A stretch of 8,124 nt of DNA from Gammaproteobacteria bacterium (GTDB taxonomy: Bacteria > Pseudomonadota > Gammaproteobacteria > GRL18): NCBI GenBank assembly GCA_013139395.1, contig WTAX01000119.1:1-8124 (forward strand). Direction: 5' to 3'. The stretch's first letter is position 1; each line of letters opens with the position of its first letter. The position numbers and the translations under genes were made by a program. The notes below the pieces were generated by a model, which was given only the letters and a program-made list of their open reading frames with translations, ran no database searches and was not told the DNA's origin. Below, piece after piece: positions 1 through 5,868 of the stretch.

Positions 1-593
1 TCATCCTGAAATTCATTGACCAGGTGACGCATCAGGCCATGCTCATTGGTACAGGAATGTTCACAACGAGCTGCACCAACACAAGCCATCGCAGTACGAA
101 CACAGGGGCCGGCACCACCTAAGTCAAAACCATAGGAATTGAGCTTATCAAAAAAAGGCTGCATCTCTGCGGTGGTCGAACCGATAAACATAATATTACC
201 CGTTTGACCGTGGAACGTTTGCAGGCCGGAACCATGATTTTCCCAGTCATCAGCTAATTGATTCAGGATATCAGCAGTGTAGAAGTTGCCTGCCGGCGGC
301 TGAATACGAACTGTGTGGAATTCTTTTGATTCCGGGAAGTGCTCAGCAACTTCAGAAAAACGAGGAATAATACCGCCGCCGTAACCAAACACAGAAACCG
401 TACCGCCTTTCCACCAACCCATGCGAGTTTCGTAGGAATGTTCCAGCTGGCCTAATAGTCCGCCAACCATTGAATTGATACGCTCATCAGGGTGGTCATC
501 TCTTAAACGTTTGAATGACGAGATGAAGCTGGGCCATTCGCCGTTTTCCAGTTCATCCAGCATGGGAGTATCATAAATTGTTACTTTAGGCAT
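1..593 (-). CDS. dsrA: Dissimilatory sulfite reductase alpha subunit, N-terminal part (3' end outside window)
   Basis: The first 197 codons are visible. The product is the catalytic alpha subunit of the cytoplasmic siroheme [4Fe-4S] sulfite reductase DsrAB. Family hallmarks seen are TPMLDELENGEWPSF (residues 9-23), GGTVSVFGYGGGIIPR (63-78), FHGQTGNIMFIG (about 130-141), DLGGAGPCVRT (157-167) and the cluster-ligand pattern C171-x5-C177, with C181 following. The second ligand pair lies beyond the edge. From memory, the wording (LLGQLEHSYETR, GGAGPCVRT, CVGAARCE) resembles the oxidative enzymes of sulfur-oxidising gammaproteobacteria more than the sulfate-reducer type, so it probably oxidises stored or persulfide sulfur to sulfite. 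The ATG is set by an AAGGAG Shine-Dalgarno at 601-606, 7 nt upstream. It looks like the first gene of a dsr operon running out of the window. By eye it is richer in G+C than its neighbours, as expected of a highly expressed gene. The oxidative direction is inferred. Confidence 0.95.
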   Translation of the reverse strand, partial: MPKVTIYDTPMLDELENGEWPSFISSFKRLRDDHPDERINSMVGGLLGQLEHSYETRMGWWKGGTVSVFGYGGGIIPRFSEVAEHFPESKEFHTVRIQPPAGNFYTADILNQLADDWENHGSGLQTFHGQTGNIMFIGSTTAEMQPFFDKLNSYGFDLGGAGPCVRTAMACVGAARCEHSCTNEHGLMRHLVNEFQD

Positions 594-617
594 AAATGCT
601 CTCCTTGGCGCTATTTT

Positions 618-646
618 ATTCAACATATTAATTATTTTTTGGTCAA
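618..646 (-). promoter_or_regulatory. Possible sigma-70 promoter of dsrA
   Basis: Read on the minus strand, TTGACC (646-641) lies 17 nt upstream of TTGAAT (623-618), matching 5/6 of the -35 and 4/6 of the -10 consensus. It would give a leader of about 18 nt that includes the AAGGAG site. A second candidate -10, TATTCT at 745-740, lies where an activator bound at the FNR-type palindrome could work directly. AT richness makes chance matches likely. Confidence 0.3.
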
Positions 647-764
647 TAACATGTTGATATTATCGTTATTGAGTCTAGTTGAAAAAAATAACCTTATAGA
701 AAATATGGTTATAAAACAATGATTTATAGTAGCCATTAAAGAATACTTTAGCTAAAAAGTCAAC

Positions 765-788
765 TTTTATTGATCTGGATCAATAAAA
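765..788. promoter_or_regulatory. FNR/ANR-type operator in the dsrA upstream region
   Basis: The core TTGATCTGGATCAA (770-783) matches the FNR consensus TTGAT-N4-ATCAA perfectly. It sits inside a longer perfect palindrome with arms TTTTATTGATC (765-775) and GATCAATAAAA (778-788) around TG. FNR/ANR proteins are oxygen-sensing relatives of CRP. The centre (776.5) is about 43 nt upstream of the start expected from the minus-strand TATTCT at 745-740, close to the class II position (-41.5), so activation of dsrA is the favoured reading. The palindrome is symmetric, so action on the divergent gene cannot be excluded. No FNR gene is in the window. Confidence 0.65.
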
Positions 789-990
789 ATTATTTTCAAT
801 AACTTTCTCTTAAATATCAGCTTACTCTATTTTTAATACTCCTCGCCGCACTCTATCTATACATTTAAAAGTACAATTAAGAGTGTCGAATACTGACATG
901 TTATATTAGTGCTTATGAATATTATTTTTAAAAAATACTAATTTCCTTAAAAGAAAGGTGTTAATTCTGTGCAATTGGTATTAATATCTC

Positions 991-996
991 TATAAT
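991..996 (+). promoter_or_regulatory. Possible -10 box of the sigma-54 activator gene
   Basis: This is a perfect TATAAT in a region without a good -35: at 17-nt spacing the hexamer is TGTGCA. Transcription would start near 1003, inside the TGTCATGACA palindrome, leaving a leader of about 75 nt. TATAAA at 1053-1058 is an alternative, but it would leave only about 12 nt before the start codon. Confidence 0.35.
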
Positions 997-1001
997 AAAA
1001 A

Positions 1002-1011
1002 TGTCATGACA
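1002..1011. promoter_or_regulatory. TGTCATGACA palindrome upstream of the activator gene (putative autoregulatory site)
   Basis: This perfect 10-bp palindrome lies 65 bp before the activator start codon and directly after the candidate TATAAT box. Three copies with one mismatch each are clustered in the gap beyond the 3' end of the same gene (2834-2843, 2867-2876, 2888-2897). A site overlapping the transcription start would fit autorepression, which is common among enhancer-binding proteins. Assignment to this protein is inference from distribution alone. Confidence 0.5.
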
Positions 1012-1076
1012 AAAAAGGATTGTTCATTCCATTAGATACAAACAATAATTATTATAAATAATATCAAGCGGTCCCA

Positions 1077-2537
1077 ATGAAAAGCTTATACGATAAATTA
1101 CCTGTTTCTGAATCTAAGCAAGCCATACCATCAAATAAAGATGATATTTCCAAGCCATCTTGCGATGATCTTATCAATATTTTTAATGATCCCTTTGTTA
1201 TTATTGATCGCCACTATCAAATTGTTGCTTCAAACAAGGCATATCGCAATTCCTTCCATAATAAAAATCATATTGAAGGCAAGTTTTGCTATGAGGTTTC
1301 ACATAATTATAACTCACCCTGTAGTCAGCACGGCGAGCATTGTCCCTTAGAAACAGTCATGCGCACAGGACTTTCCACCAGTGTGCTGCATATACACAAA
1401 CATGGTGATGAAGAAGAGCATGTTCAGATCAGTGCCAGCCCCATTCATAACGATCAAGGTGAGATTCATTATATGGGTGAAACCATGGTTACTATCACCC
1501 AGGAAGAAAAAGATCCTCAATTACTGATTGGTCGTACACCGGCTATTTTACGCCTGATAAGTATTTTACATCGTGTCGCCCCCACTCAATCAACCGTATT
1601 TATTGAAGGAGAAAGTGGTGTCGGCAAGGATTGTGTGGCTAATTATATCCATCATTTTTCTAAACGCAGCAGTGAAGAAATGATTGTTGTTGATTGTGGT
1701 GCCATCGGCGAAACACTGATTGAAAGTGAATTATTTGGTTATGAAAAAGGTGCCTTTACTGGTGCCGTAAAACAAAAAATTGGTTTAATTGAATCCGCCA
1801 ATGGTGGTACTCTTTTTATTGATGAAATTGGTGAACTGTCATTAGACTTGCAAACCAAACTCCTTAGAGTGTTAGAAAGCGGCACTATACGCCGTATTGG
1901 CGGCACCCATTATTTTGATGTGGATGTGCGTATTATTGCTGCCACTAACCAGGATGTTAAAAAGATGGTGAATAATGGCACTTTTCGCCAGGATCTTTAC
2001 TATCGTCTTGCCACCTTTCCTGTGCATGTGCCTCCCTTACGCGATCGTAAAGCCGACATACCTGCTATCGCAGAACATTTTTTACGTAAGATTGAGGATG
2101 GTGCTCAACATATCCCGTTACGCTCCGATATTATTGAAATTCTTTCCTCATATAATTTCCCTGGCAATATCAGAGAATTACGCAATATCATGGAGCGTGC
2201 TGTTATCCTTTCAGCCGGTGATCTGATTACAGAAGAACATCTAACCATCGATAAAAATCCTCATCATGTTTTAAACAATGAATTCGATGATATGGATGTA
2301 GATGATTTTCCAACTTCTTTACATAGGACTGGTGCCACAGAAAACACCACAAAATCGACACCACTTACAGCAAAAAAATCCCGTAAACCAGACATAGAAA
2401 CAGTAAAACGTACTCTGGAATTTCATAATGGCCATCGTCTATCTGCGGCACAGGAGTTGGGGATCAGTGAGCGAACCTTATATCGATATTTACAGAAAAT
2501 AAGCAAAATGGAGCAGAGCGATAATTATACAAGTTAA
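1077..2537 (+). CDS. PAS-domain sigma-54-dependent transcriptional activator (bacterial enhancer-binding protein)
   Basis: This 486-residue protein has three parts. Residues about 30-140 form a PAS sensor fold with an unusual cysteine motif, C71-Y-E-V...P-C82...C89-P-L. Residues about 148-385 form the sigma-54-interacting AAA+ ATPase: Walker A GESGVGKD (178-185), the sigma-54 contact loop GAFTGA (225-230), Walker B GTLFIDE (244-250), VRIIAATN (284-291), FRQDLYYRL (303-311) and FPGNIRELRN (361-370). After a polar linker (about 392-436) comes a Fis-type helix-turn-helix (SAAQELGISERTLYRYL, 456-472). All motifs for ATP-driven opening of sigma-54 promoters are intact. There is no receiver domain, so it should sense its signal directly through PAS; the ligand is unknown, and the cysteines suggest redox, metal or sulfur chemistry (inference). 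The Shine-Dalgarno is weak, but the ATG is the first in frame. It is divergent from dsrA and convergent with a putative sigma-54-dependent RNA, its most obvious target. Confidence 0.93.
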   Translation: MKSLYDKLPVSESKQAIPSNKDDISKPSCDDLINIFNDPFVIIDRHYQIVASNKAYRNSFHNKNHIEGKFCYEVSHNYNSPCSQHGEHCPLETVMRTGLSTSVLHIHKHGDEEEHVQISASPIHNDQGEIHYMGETMVTITQEEKDPQLLIGRTPAILRLISILHRVAPTQSTVFIEGESGVGKDCVANYIHHFSKRSSEEMIVVDCGAIGETLIESELFGYEKGAFTGAVKQKIGLIESANGGTLFIDEIGELSLDLQTKLLRVLESGTIRRIGGTHYFDVDVRIIAATNQDVKKMVNNGTFRQDLYYRLATFPVHVPPLRDRKADIPAIAEHFLRKIEDGAQHIPLRSDIIEILSSYNFPGNIRELRNIMERAVILSAGDLITEEHLTIDKNPHHVLNNEFDDMDVDDFPTSLHRTGATENTTKSTPLTAKKSRKPDIETVKRTLEFHNGHRLSAAQELGISERTLYRYLQKISKMEQSDNYTS

Positions 2538-2548
2538 AAATTGAGCAG

Positions 2549-2612
2549 AAAAAAAAGGCCCAATCCAAATCCATTAATACTCTTTATTAATACAAGTAAA
2601 GGGCGATTGGGC
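2549..2612 (-). terminator. Rho-independent terminator, minus strand
   Basis: On the minus strand, GCCCAATC (2612-2605) pairs with GATTGGGC (2565-2558), followed after one C by eight T (2556-2549). The enclosed 39 nt contain a second stem, ATTAATA/TATTAAT (2573-2579 with 2585-2591). The loop is long for a classical terminator, but the GC-rich base next to the T run is typical. There is no T run on the plus side, so it serves minus-strand transcription and ends just outside the activator's stop codon. polB, the nearest upstream minus-strand gene, ends over 800 bases away. Confidence 0.6.
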
Positions 2613-2725
2613 AACTCTGACAACAAAAATTGTTAAAATCCTGAAATTAAGCAAAAAACTTATTTTCAGGTTATCGACTAAAAACGAAATTTAGAGCTAT
2701 AACTCAAACACATTCCGTTCATACT
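2549..2725 (-). ncRNA. Putative sigma-54-dependent small RNA (about 175 nt)
   Basis: The unit is bounded by a strong sigma-54 promoter match (2750-2734, expected start near 2725) and by the terminator at 2612-2549. Inside, the longest ATG-led frame I see on this strand is about 14 codons (from about 2720) and has no spaced ribosome-binding site, so a regulatory RNA is more likely than a peptide gene. Structures include a hairpin pairing 2640-2651 with 2659-2670 (11 pairs, one mismatch, 7-nt U-rich loop), a small AACAA/TTGTT hairpin (2622-2634) and the terminator fold. An RNA transcribed by the activator encoded next door recalls CbrB-CrcZ and LuxO-Qrr (established knowledge), but I see no sequence resemblance to those RNAs. 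Targets are unknown. Confidence 0.55.
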
Positions 2726-2733
2726 TTACTCTA

Positions 2734-2750
2734 TTGCACATGCCATGCCA
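2734..2750 (-). promoter_or_regulatory. Sigma-54 (RpoN) promoter
   Basis: The minus strand reads TGGCATGGCATGTGCAA from 2750 to 2734. GG (2749-2748) and GC (2737-2736) are separated by exactly 10 nt. Compared with TGGCACG-N4-TTGCW, only two positions differ (C to T in the -24 block, T to G in the -12 block). It was the only GG-N10-GC match found on either strand of this gap, and it points toward the terminator at 2612-2549. Enhancer-like elements lie 110-170 nt upstream, the usual distance for this promoter class. Confidence 0.7.
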
Positions 2751-2820
2751 TTTTTCTCACATATAGCGTATCCATCTGTTTTATATAACATAATAAGTAT
2801 TATAAAGAAAAATTTCAAAG

Positions 2821-2834
2821 GGAATTATAATTCC
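2821..2834. repeat. Perfect 14-bp palindrome GGAATTATAATTCC
   Basis: The palindrome abuts the first TGTCATGACA-like element, sharing its last C. It lies about 100 nt upstream of the predicted sigma-54 start, between promoter and enhancers, where a bending protein or second regulator could bind. The half GGAATTA recurs at 2935-2941 and 2946-2952. Its function is not recognised. Confidence 0.45.
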
Positions 2835-2843
2835 GTCATGACA
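2834..2843. promoter_or_regulatory. Putative enhancer element 1 (CGTCATGACA)
   Basis: It differs by one base from the perfect palindrome TGTCATGACA upstream of the activator gene. It is centred about 113 nt upstream of the predicted start of the sigma-54 transcript and is the promoter-proximal member of the cluster. Confidence 0.5.
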
Positions 2844-2866
2844 GTTCAGACTGATACAATAGATTA

Positions 2867-2897
2867 TGACATGACATATCACTCGCATGTCATGTCA
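2867..2897. promoter_or_regulatory. Putative enhancer elements 2 and 3, arranged as an inverted repeat
   Basis: TGACATGACAT (2867-2877) and ATGTCATGTCA (2887-2897) are exact reverse complements with a 9-nt spacer. Each contains a one-mismatch copy of TGTCATGACA (2867-2876 and 2888-2897). Their centres, 20-21 bp apart, lie on the same face of the helix at roughly 147 and 167 nt upstream of the predicted start. Paired, helically phased sites at this distance are typical upstream activating sequences for Fis-type enhancer-binding proteins. A hairpin role in RNA is an alternative, but no T run follows on either side. Confidence 0.55.
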
Positions 2898-2932
2898 CTT
2901 CAAACGTGATGATATTATTTAAGATAACTAAG

Positions 2933-2963
2933 CTGGAATTAGGCTGGAATTAGCTGAAATTAA
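2933..2963. repeat. Short tandem repeat, three units of CTGGAATTAG type
   Basis: Consecutive units are CTGGAATTAGG (2933-2943), CTGGAATTAG (2944-2953) and CTGAAATTAA (2954-2963), giving a period of 10-11 bp, about one helical turn. This could be a phased protein-binding array or simple slippage; no function can be assigned. Confidence 0.5.
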
Positions 2964-3004
2964 CTTCAGACTGGATGCATTTTGAGTGCATTTAAATTAA
3001 AAAG

Positions 3005-3035
3005 GTACGGTAAAACGGAGGGTCGCTTACCGTAC
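3005..3035. repeat. 9-bp perfect inverted repeat (hairpin)
   Basis: GTACGGTAA (3005-3013) and TTACCGTAC (3027-3035) flank a 13-nt loop containing GGAGG. No T run follows in either direction, so it is not an intrinsic terminator. It could be an operator or part of an unrecognised RNA. Confidence 0.45.
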
Positions 3036-3076
3036 AAGAGCTTACACTGTGGAAAAAGAAAATAGCCTGAAACAAG

Positions 3077-3107
3077 ATTAACTCTTATTTCTTATTAACT
3101 CTTATTT
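3077..3107. repeat. 14-bp direct repeat ATTAACTCTTATTT
   Basis: Exact copies lie at 3077-3090 and 3094-3107, with a 17-bp period. The sequence is of low complexity, so local duplication is the simplest explanation. Confidence 0.5.
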
Positions 3108-3132
3108 AAAAGAACGCTACTCACTCTTTAAA

Positions 3133-3160
3133 ATTCGTTGCTATAGATATAGCAACGAAT
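3133..3160. repeat. 13-bp perfect inverted repeat with 2-nt spacer
   Basis: ATTCGTTGCTATA (3133-3145) is followed, after GA, by its exact reverse complement TATAGCAACGAAT (3148-3160). On the minus strand a short T stretch follows (TTTAAAG), so it could act as a weak terminator for the oxyR-polB transcript about 260 nt after the polB stop. The nearly closed 28-bp dyad fits an operator equally well. No similar copy was seen elsewhere in the window. Confidence 0.55.
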
Positions 3161-3362
3161 ATGCCAACAATGAACATTCTTGAAATTCTTAAAACAAAAG
3201 ATTGTATCCGATTGTTTTTATTAATTTAATTAAATCTATTATGAAATAGACAGCTAATGAATATTACTAAAGCAGAGAAATCTTTTGACAGAGTCAGCGT
3301 ACTTGCCTGCCAAAAATGACATTGAAATACCACTTTTGACACTTTTTGTTGTTGGTTTTTAA

Positions 3363-3402
3363 ATGTAGTAATTTAGAAATACTCGCTGCATAGTTACTAC
3401 AT
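3363..3402 (-). terminator. Stem-loop after polB, possible weak terminator
   Basis: ATGTAGTAA (3363-3371) and TTACTACAT (3394-3402) form a 9-bp stem with a 22-nt loop, beginning 22 nt after the polB coding sequence ends. On the minus strand the stem is followed by TTAAAAACC, a poor U tract. It may protect or end the oxyR-polB mRNA. Confidence 0.35.
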
Positions 3403-3423
3403 TGATTGCTCAGGACAGTTTAT

Positions 3424-5868
3424 TTAAAACAATTCATATTGCGACTGTATTATTTTTTCTAACGACGTACCTGCTACCATTAAAAGTGCATCCACAACAG
3501 GAGCAATTTGTTTTTCAATATAATGTTCATAATCCAATGCCTGTACGTTATATTCCAATGGCTCAGGTCCCGTTTTGGTCATCACATATTCTATCCAGCC
3601 GCCATTTTCATAGCGCGATGACAGTCCATTTTTTTTAGCATAGTCTTCAGCTTTTGCTGCTGCCTGAGCATGAGGCGGCCGGTTTTTTTTATATTCTGAT
3701 AATTTTTGTCTCAGCCGTTTACGATAAATTAACTTATCGTCAAATTTTCCCTGCTTTAAATCCAGTACTATAGACTTTAAATAATCATCATAGGCTAAGT
3801 CATGAAAAAAACGATGATATATTTCCTGCTGCACATTTCTGGCTAACGCAGTCCAGTCTGTCCTGACTGTTTCCAGCCCTTTAAAGACAATATGAGTAGA
3901 ACCTTTTTCATTGATTAATCCTGCATAACGTTTTTTACTGCCTTTATCAGAGCCTCTTATAGTCGGCATAAAAAAACGTCGATAGTGTGTTTCATATTCC
4001 ATTTCTAATAAAGACTCAATTTGATATTCATCCTGTAATAACTTTTGCCAGTGATCATTAATCTTTTTAATTAAATGATGCCCTATTTTATCTGCTTTTG
4101 ATTGTTCTATTGACGCACCCAGGGACACAAAAACAGAATCGGTATCACCGTAAATCACATTATAACCTTCAGCTTTAATTAAACAGGCTGTCTGTTTCAT
4201 TAATTCATGCCCTCTTAATGTAATTGAGCTGGTTAAACGGGCATCATGCACTCGGCAGCCTGATGTTCCCAGGACACCATAGAATGAGTTCATAATAATT
4301 TTAATCGCCTGTGACAGCGCTTTATTTTTAACCTGTTTCGCTGTATCTCTGGCCTGCCAGAGTGACTGAATAATATCAGGTAAAATAAAGTCATTACGGG
4401 AAAAACTCACCCCGTTAAAACCGGGAATACACTCTGTTGCCTGAAGTTCCTCTGCTTTAATTCGGGCGTAGGGATCAACCCTGAAGGTACAAATAATGCT
4501 GGGATATAAACTTTTATAATCCAATACTAAAACACTATCATATAGACCGGGTTTTGAATTCATGACATAGCCGCCAGGTGCTGACAGCGTTTCTTCTCGA
4601 TCGGTAAGGTTTGGAGCAACAAAACCTTTACGATGTAAGCGCGGTAAATATAAATTATCAAAGGCTGCTACTGAACCACCGGTTCTATCCATTTCCAGAC
4701 CGGTTAATCGAGCCCGCTCTATGGCAAAGGAAATTAATTCAGTATGCTCAAAGATATCCCACACCAGTTGACAGTCTTCGAGATTATAAGCAGCTAAAGC
4801 CAGTTGATCCTCATAAAAAAGCCGCTTAATTTCTTTCGCATTTTTCAATGGATCATAATTTTTTTTTGATTTATTGCTGGTTTCTTTTGGCTTTAACAGC
4901 TTTCCTCGACCTAAGAGCTCGTTACCAACATTTTCTAATGAAAAACTGGGGAAATTCCAGGTGGCACTTTTTAGAGTATCAATGCCATCGAGGATGACTC
5001 GGCCCGGTATTAATAAAAAGAAATGGTTTTGTTCTGTCTGGGCCTTTCTCCAGACTGGTAAACTTTCTCCACGACCAATAGTAAGTGACATTTTTAATTG
5101 GTCTGCTTTTTTTTGTAAAAAACGAAAATCAAAATTAATGACATTCCAGCCTATGATAATATCCGGGTCCTGCTGTAAAACGATGTCAATAAAGCGCAGC
5201 AGCAAATCTCTCTCATTAGAAAAAAACTCTATATTTTGTTCGCCCTGTATAGTTTCTCCCTTCATCAGGGTCACATGCCATTGTTCACAGAGCAAAGAAA
5301 TGGAATATAGCTCTCGACTGTCATAGGCTGTTTCAATATCCAGAGACATTACTTTCAACACCGGCGGGTGTTTTTCAAAATGAGCCTGCGGCTTAATATG
5401 AGGATTAACTAAAAAATGTTTTGCTTGCGTTTTGGTGGATTCTTTATGGTCATTTACCTTGATGGTGACAGGCCCGGTCAGATAACGTTCCGTTAGATAA
5501 CGCTCTACTGGTCTTATATCAGCTTCATAGTGCCGTATCGCTAATTGCTGTAATCGTTCTCTGGACTGATAAAGCGCCTGTTGTGAATTAAAATAAACAC
5601 CCGATACGGGCTTATGTTCAAAGTCCATTAATTTTAGTGGTTTAATTTGGTAGTCCGCAATGGCTGATAATGCCCTGTCGACCTGCTGAGAATCTTCCTG
5701 ACGAATAAAGAAGATAGCCTGTTGATTTTCAATCAGCACATGCAGAGGGCCTGAAGCACTACTGAACCAAAAATCCAGGATAATACCTTTTGCGGTATCA
5801 CGCCATTGGCGTGTTAATAAAAAGGCATCAATTGATATCTCAAATTTTGACACTTCATTGTTACTCAT
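3424..5868 (-). CDS. polB: DNA polymerase II (family B)
   Basis: This 814-residue protein aligns, from memory, over its whole length with E. coli Pol II (783 residues), starting at FLLTRQWRDTAKG. The 3'-5' exonuclease motifs are intact: Exo I SLDIET (175-180, D177/E179), Exo II around NFDFRF (245-250, D247) and Exo III YNLED (361-365). So are the polymerase motifs: A DYKSLYPSII (450-459), B KIIMNSFYG (523-531) and C YGDTDS (573-578). KKRYAGL (645-651) and KGLETVRTDW (663-672) are also conserved. The C terminus QYELF fits the beta-clamp-binding motif (E. coli Pol II ends QLGLF). The enzyme should act in replication restart and lesion bypass with proofreading. Its ATG overlaps the oxyR stop as ATGA, implying coupled translation. 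I saw no CTG-N10-CAG LexA box upstream of the pair, so SOS control as in E. coli is not evident. Confidence 0.96.
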   Translation of the reverse strand: MSNNEVSKFEISIDAFLLTRQWRDTAKGIILDFWFSSASGPLHVLIENQQAIFFIRQEDSQQVDRALSAIADYQIKPLKLMDFEHKPVSGVYFNSQQALYQSRERLQQLAIRHYEADIRPVERYLTERYLTGPVTIKVNDHKESTKTQAKHFLVNPHIKPQAHFEKHPPVLKVMSLDIETAYDSRELYSISLLCEQWHVTLMKGETIQGEQNIEFFSNERDLLLRFIDIVLQQDPDIIIGWNVINFDFRFLQKKADQLKMSLTIGRGESLPVWRKAQTEQNHFFLLIPGRVILDGIDTLKSATWNFPSFSLENVGNELLGRGKLLKPKETSNKSKKNYDPLKNAKEIKRLFYEDQLALAAYNLEDCQLVWDIFEHTELISFAIERARLTGLEMDRTGGSVAAFDNLYLPRLHRKGFVAPNLTDREETLSAPGGYVMNSKPGLYDSVLVLDYKSLYPSIICTFRVDPYARIKAEELQATECIPGFNGVSFSRNDFILPDIIQSLWQARDTAKQVKNKALSQAIKIIMNSFYGVLGTSGCRVHDARLTSSITLRGHELMKQTACLIKAEGYNVIYGDTDSVFVSLGASIEQSKADKIGHHLIKKINDHWQKLLQDEYQIESLLEMEYETHYRRFFMPTIRGSDKGSKKRYAGLINEKGSTHIVFKGLETVRTDWTALARNVQQEIYHRFFHDLAYDDYLKSIVLDLKQGKFDDKLIYRKRLRQKLSEYKKNRPPHAQAAAKAEDYAKKNGLSSRYENGGWIEYVMTKTGPEPLEYNVQALDYEHYIEKQIAPVVDALLMVAGTSLEKIIQSQYELF

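Larger units (their letters stand above)
594..1076. other. Divergent intergenic region between dsrA and the sigma-54 activator gene
   Basis: This 483-base, strongly AT-rich gap separates two divergent genes and should hold both promoters. I see an FNR-type palindrome (765-788), a possible sigma-70 promoter facing dsrA (618-646), a TATAAT box facing the activator gene (991-996) and a TGTCATGACA palindrome (1002-1011). A scan for GG-N10-GC on the dsrA-facing strand gave no sigma-54 promoter. I see no ORF or RNA gene here. Confidence 0.7.
2538..3423. other. 886-base structured intergenic region without a convincing protein gene
   Basis: The gap lies between the 3' end of the activator gene and the 3' end of polB. 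I found no ORF with both a ribosome-binding site and credible composition. From left to right it holds a minus-strand terminator, the body of a putative small RNA, a sigma-54 promoter, a palindrome and three copies of a 10-bp element, a short tandem repeat, two strong hairpins, a 14-bp direct repeat and a stem-loop just after polB. This is far more structure than a simple spacer between convergent ends needs. Confidence 0.75.

Noticed and set aside
893..902. TGACATGTTA as a further copy of the 10-bp enhancer element
   Set aside because: It has three mismatches to TGTCATGACA, too many to separate from background in AT-rich DNA.
594..1076. Direct sigma-54 activation of dsrA by the divergent activator
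   Set aside because: I checked GC-N10-CC (a minus-strand GG-N10-GC) through the gap and found no match, so a sigma-54 promoter for dsrA is not supported here.
2678..2722. 14-codon ORF (MNGMCLSYSSKFRF) on the minus strand at the start of the putative RNA
   Set aside because: Its ATG falls within a few nt of the predicted transcript start and has no ribosome-binding site, so it is unlikely to be translated.
3161..3229. 22-residue ORF starting MPTMNILEILK on the plus strand
   Set aside because: No ribosome-binding site or recognisable features, and very short; a chance frame is more likely.
4611..5326. Plus-strand ORFs inside polB (72 and 150 codons) and similar frames inside other genes
   Set aside because: They lie antisense or out of frame within well-supported genes and show no domain-like sequence.
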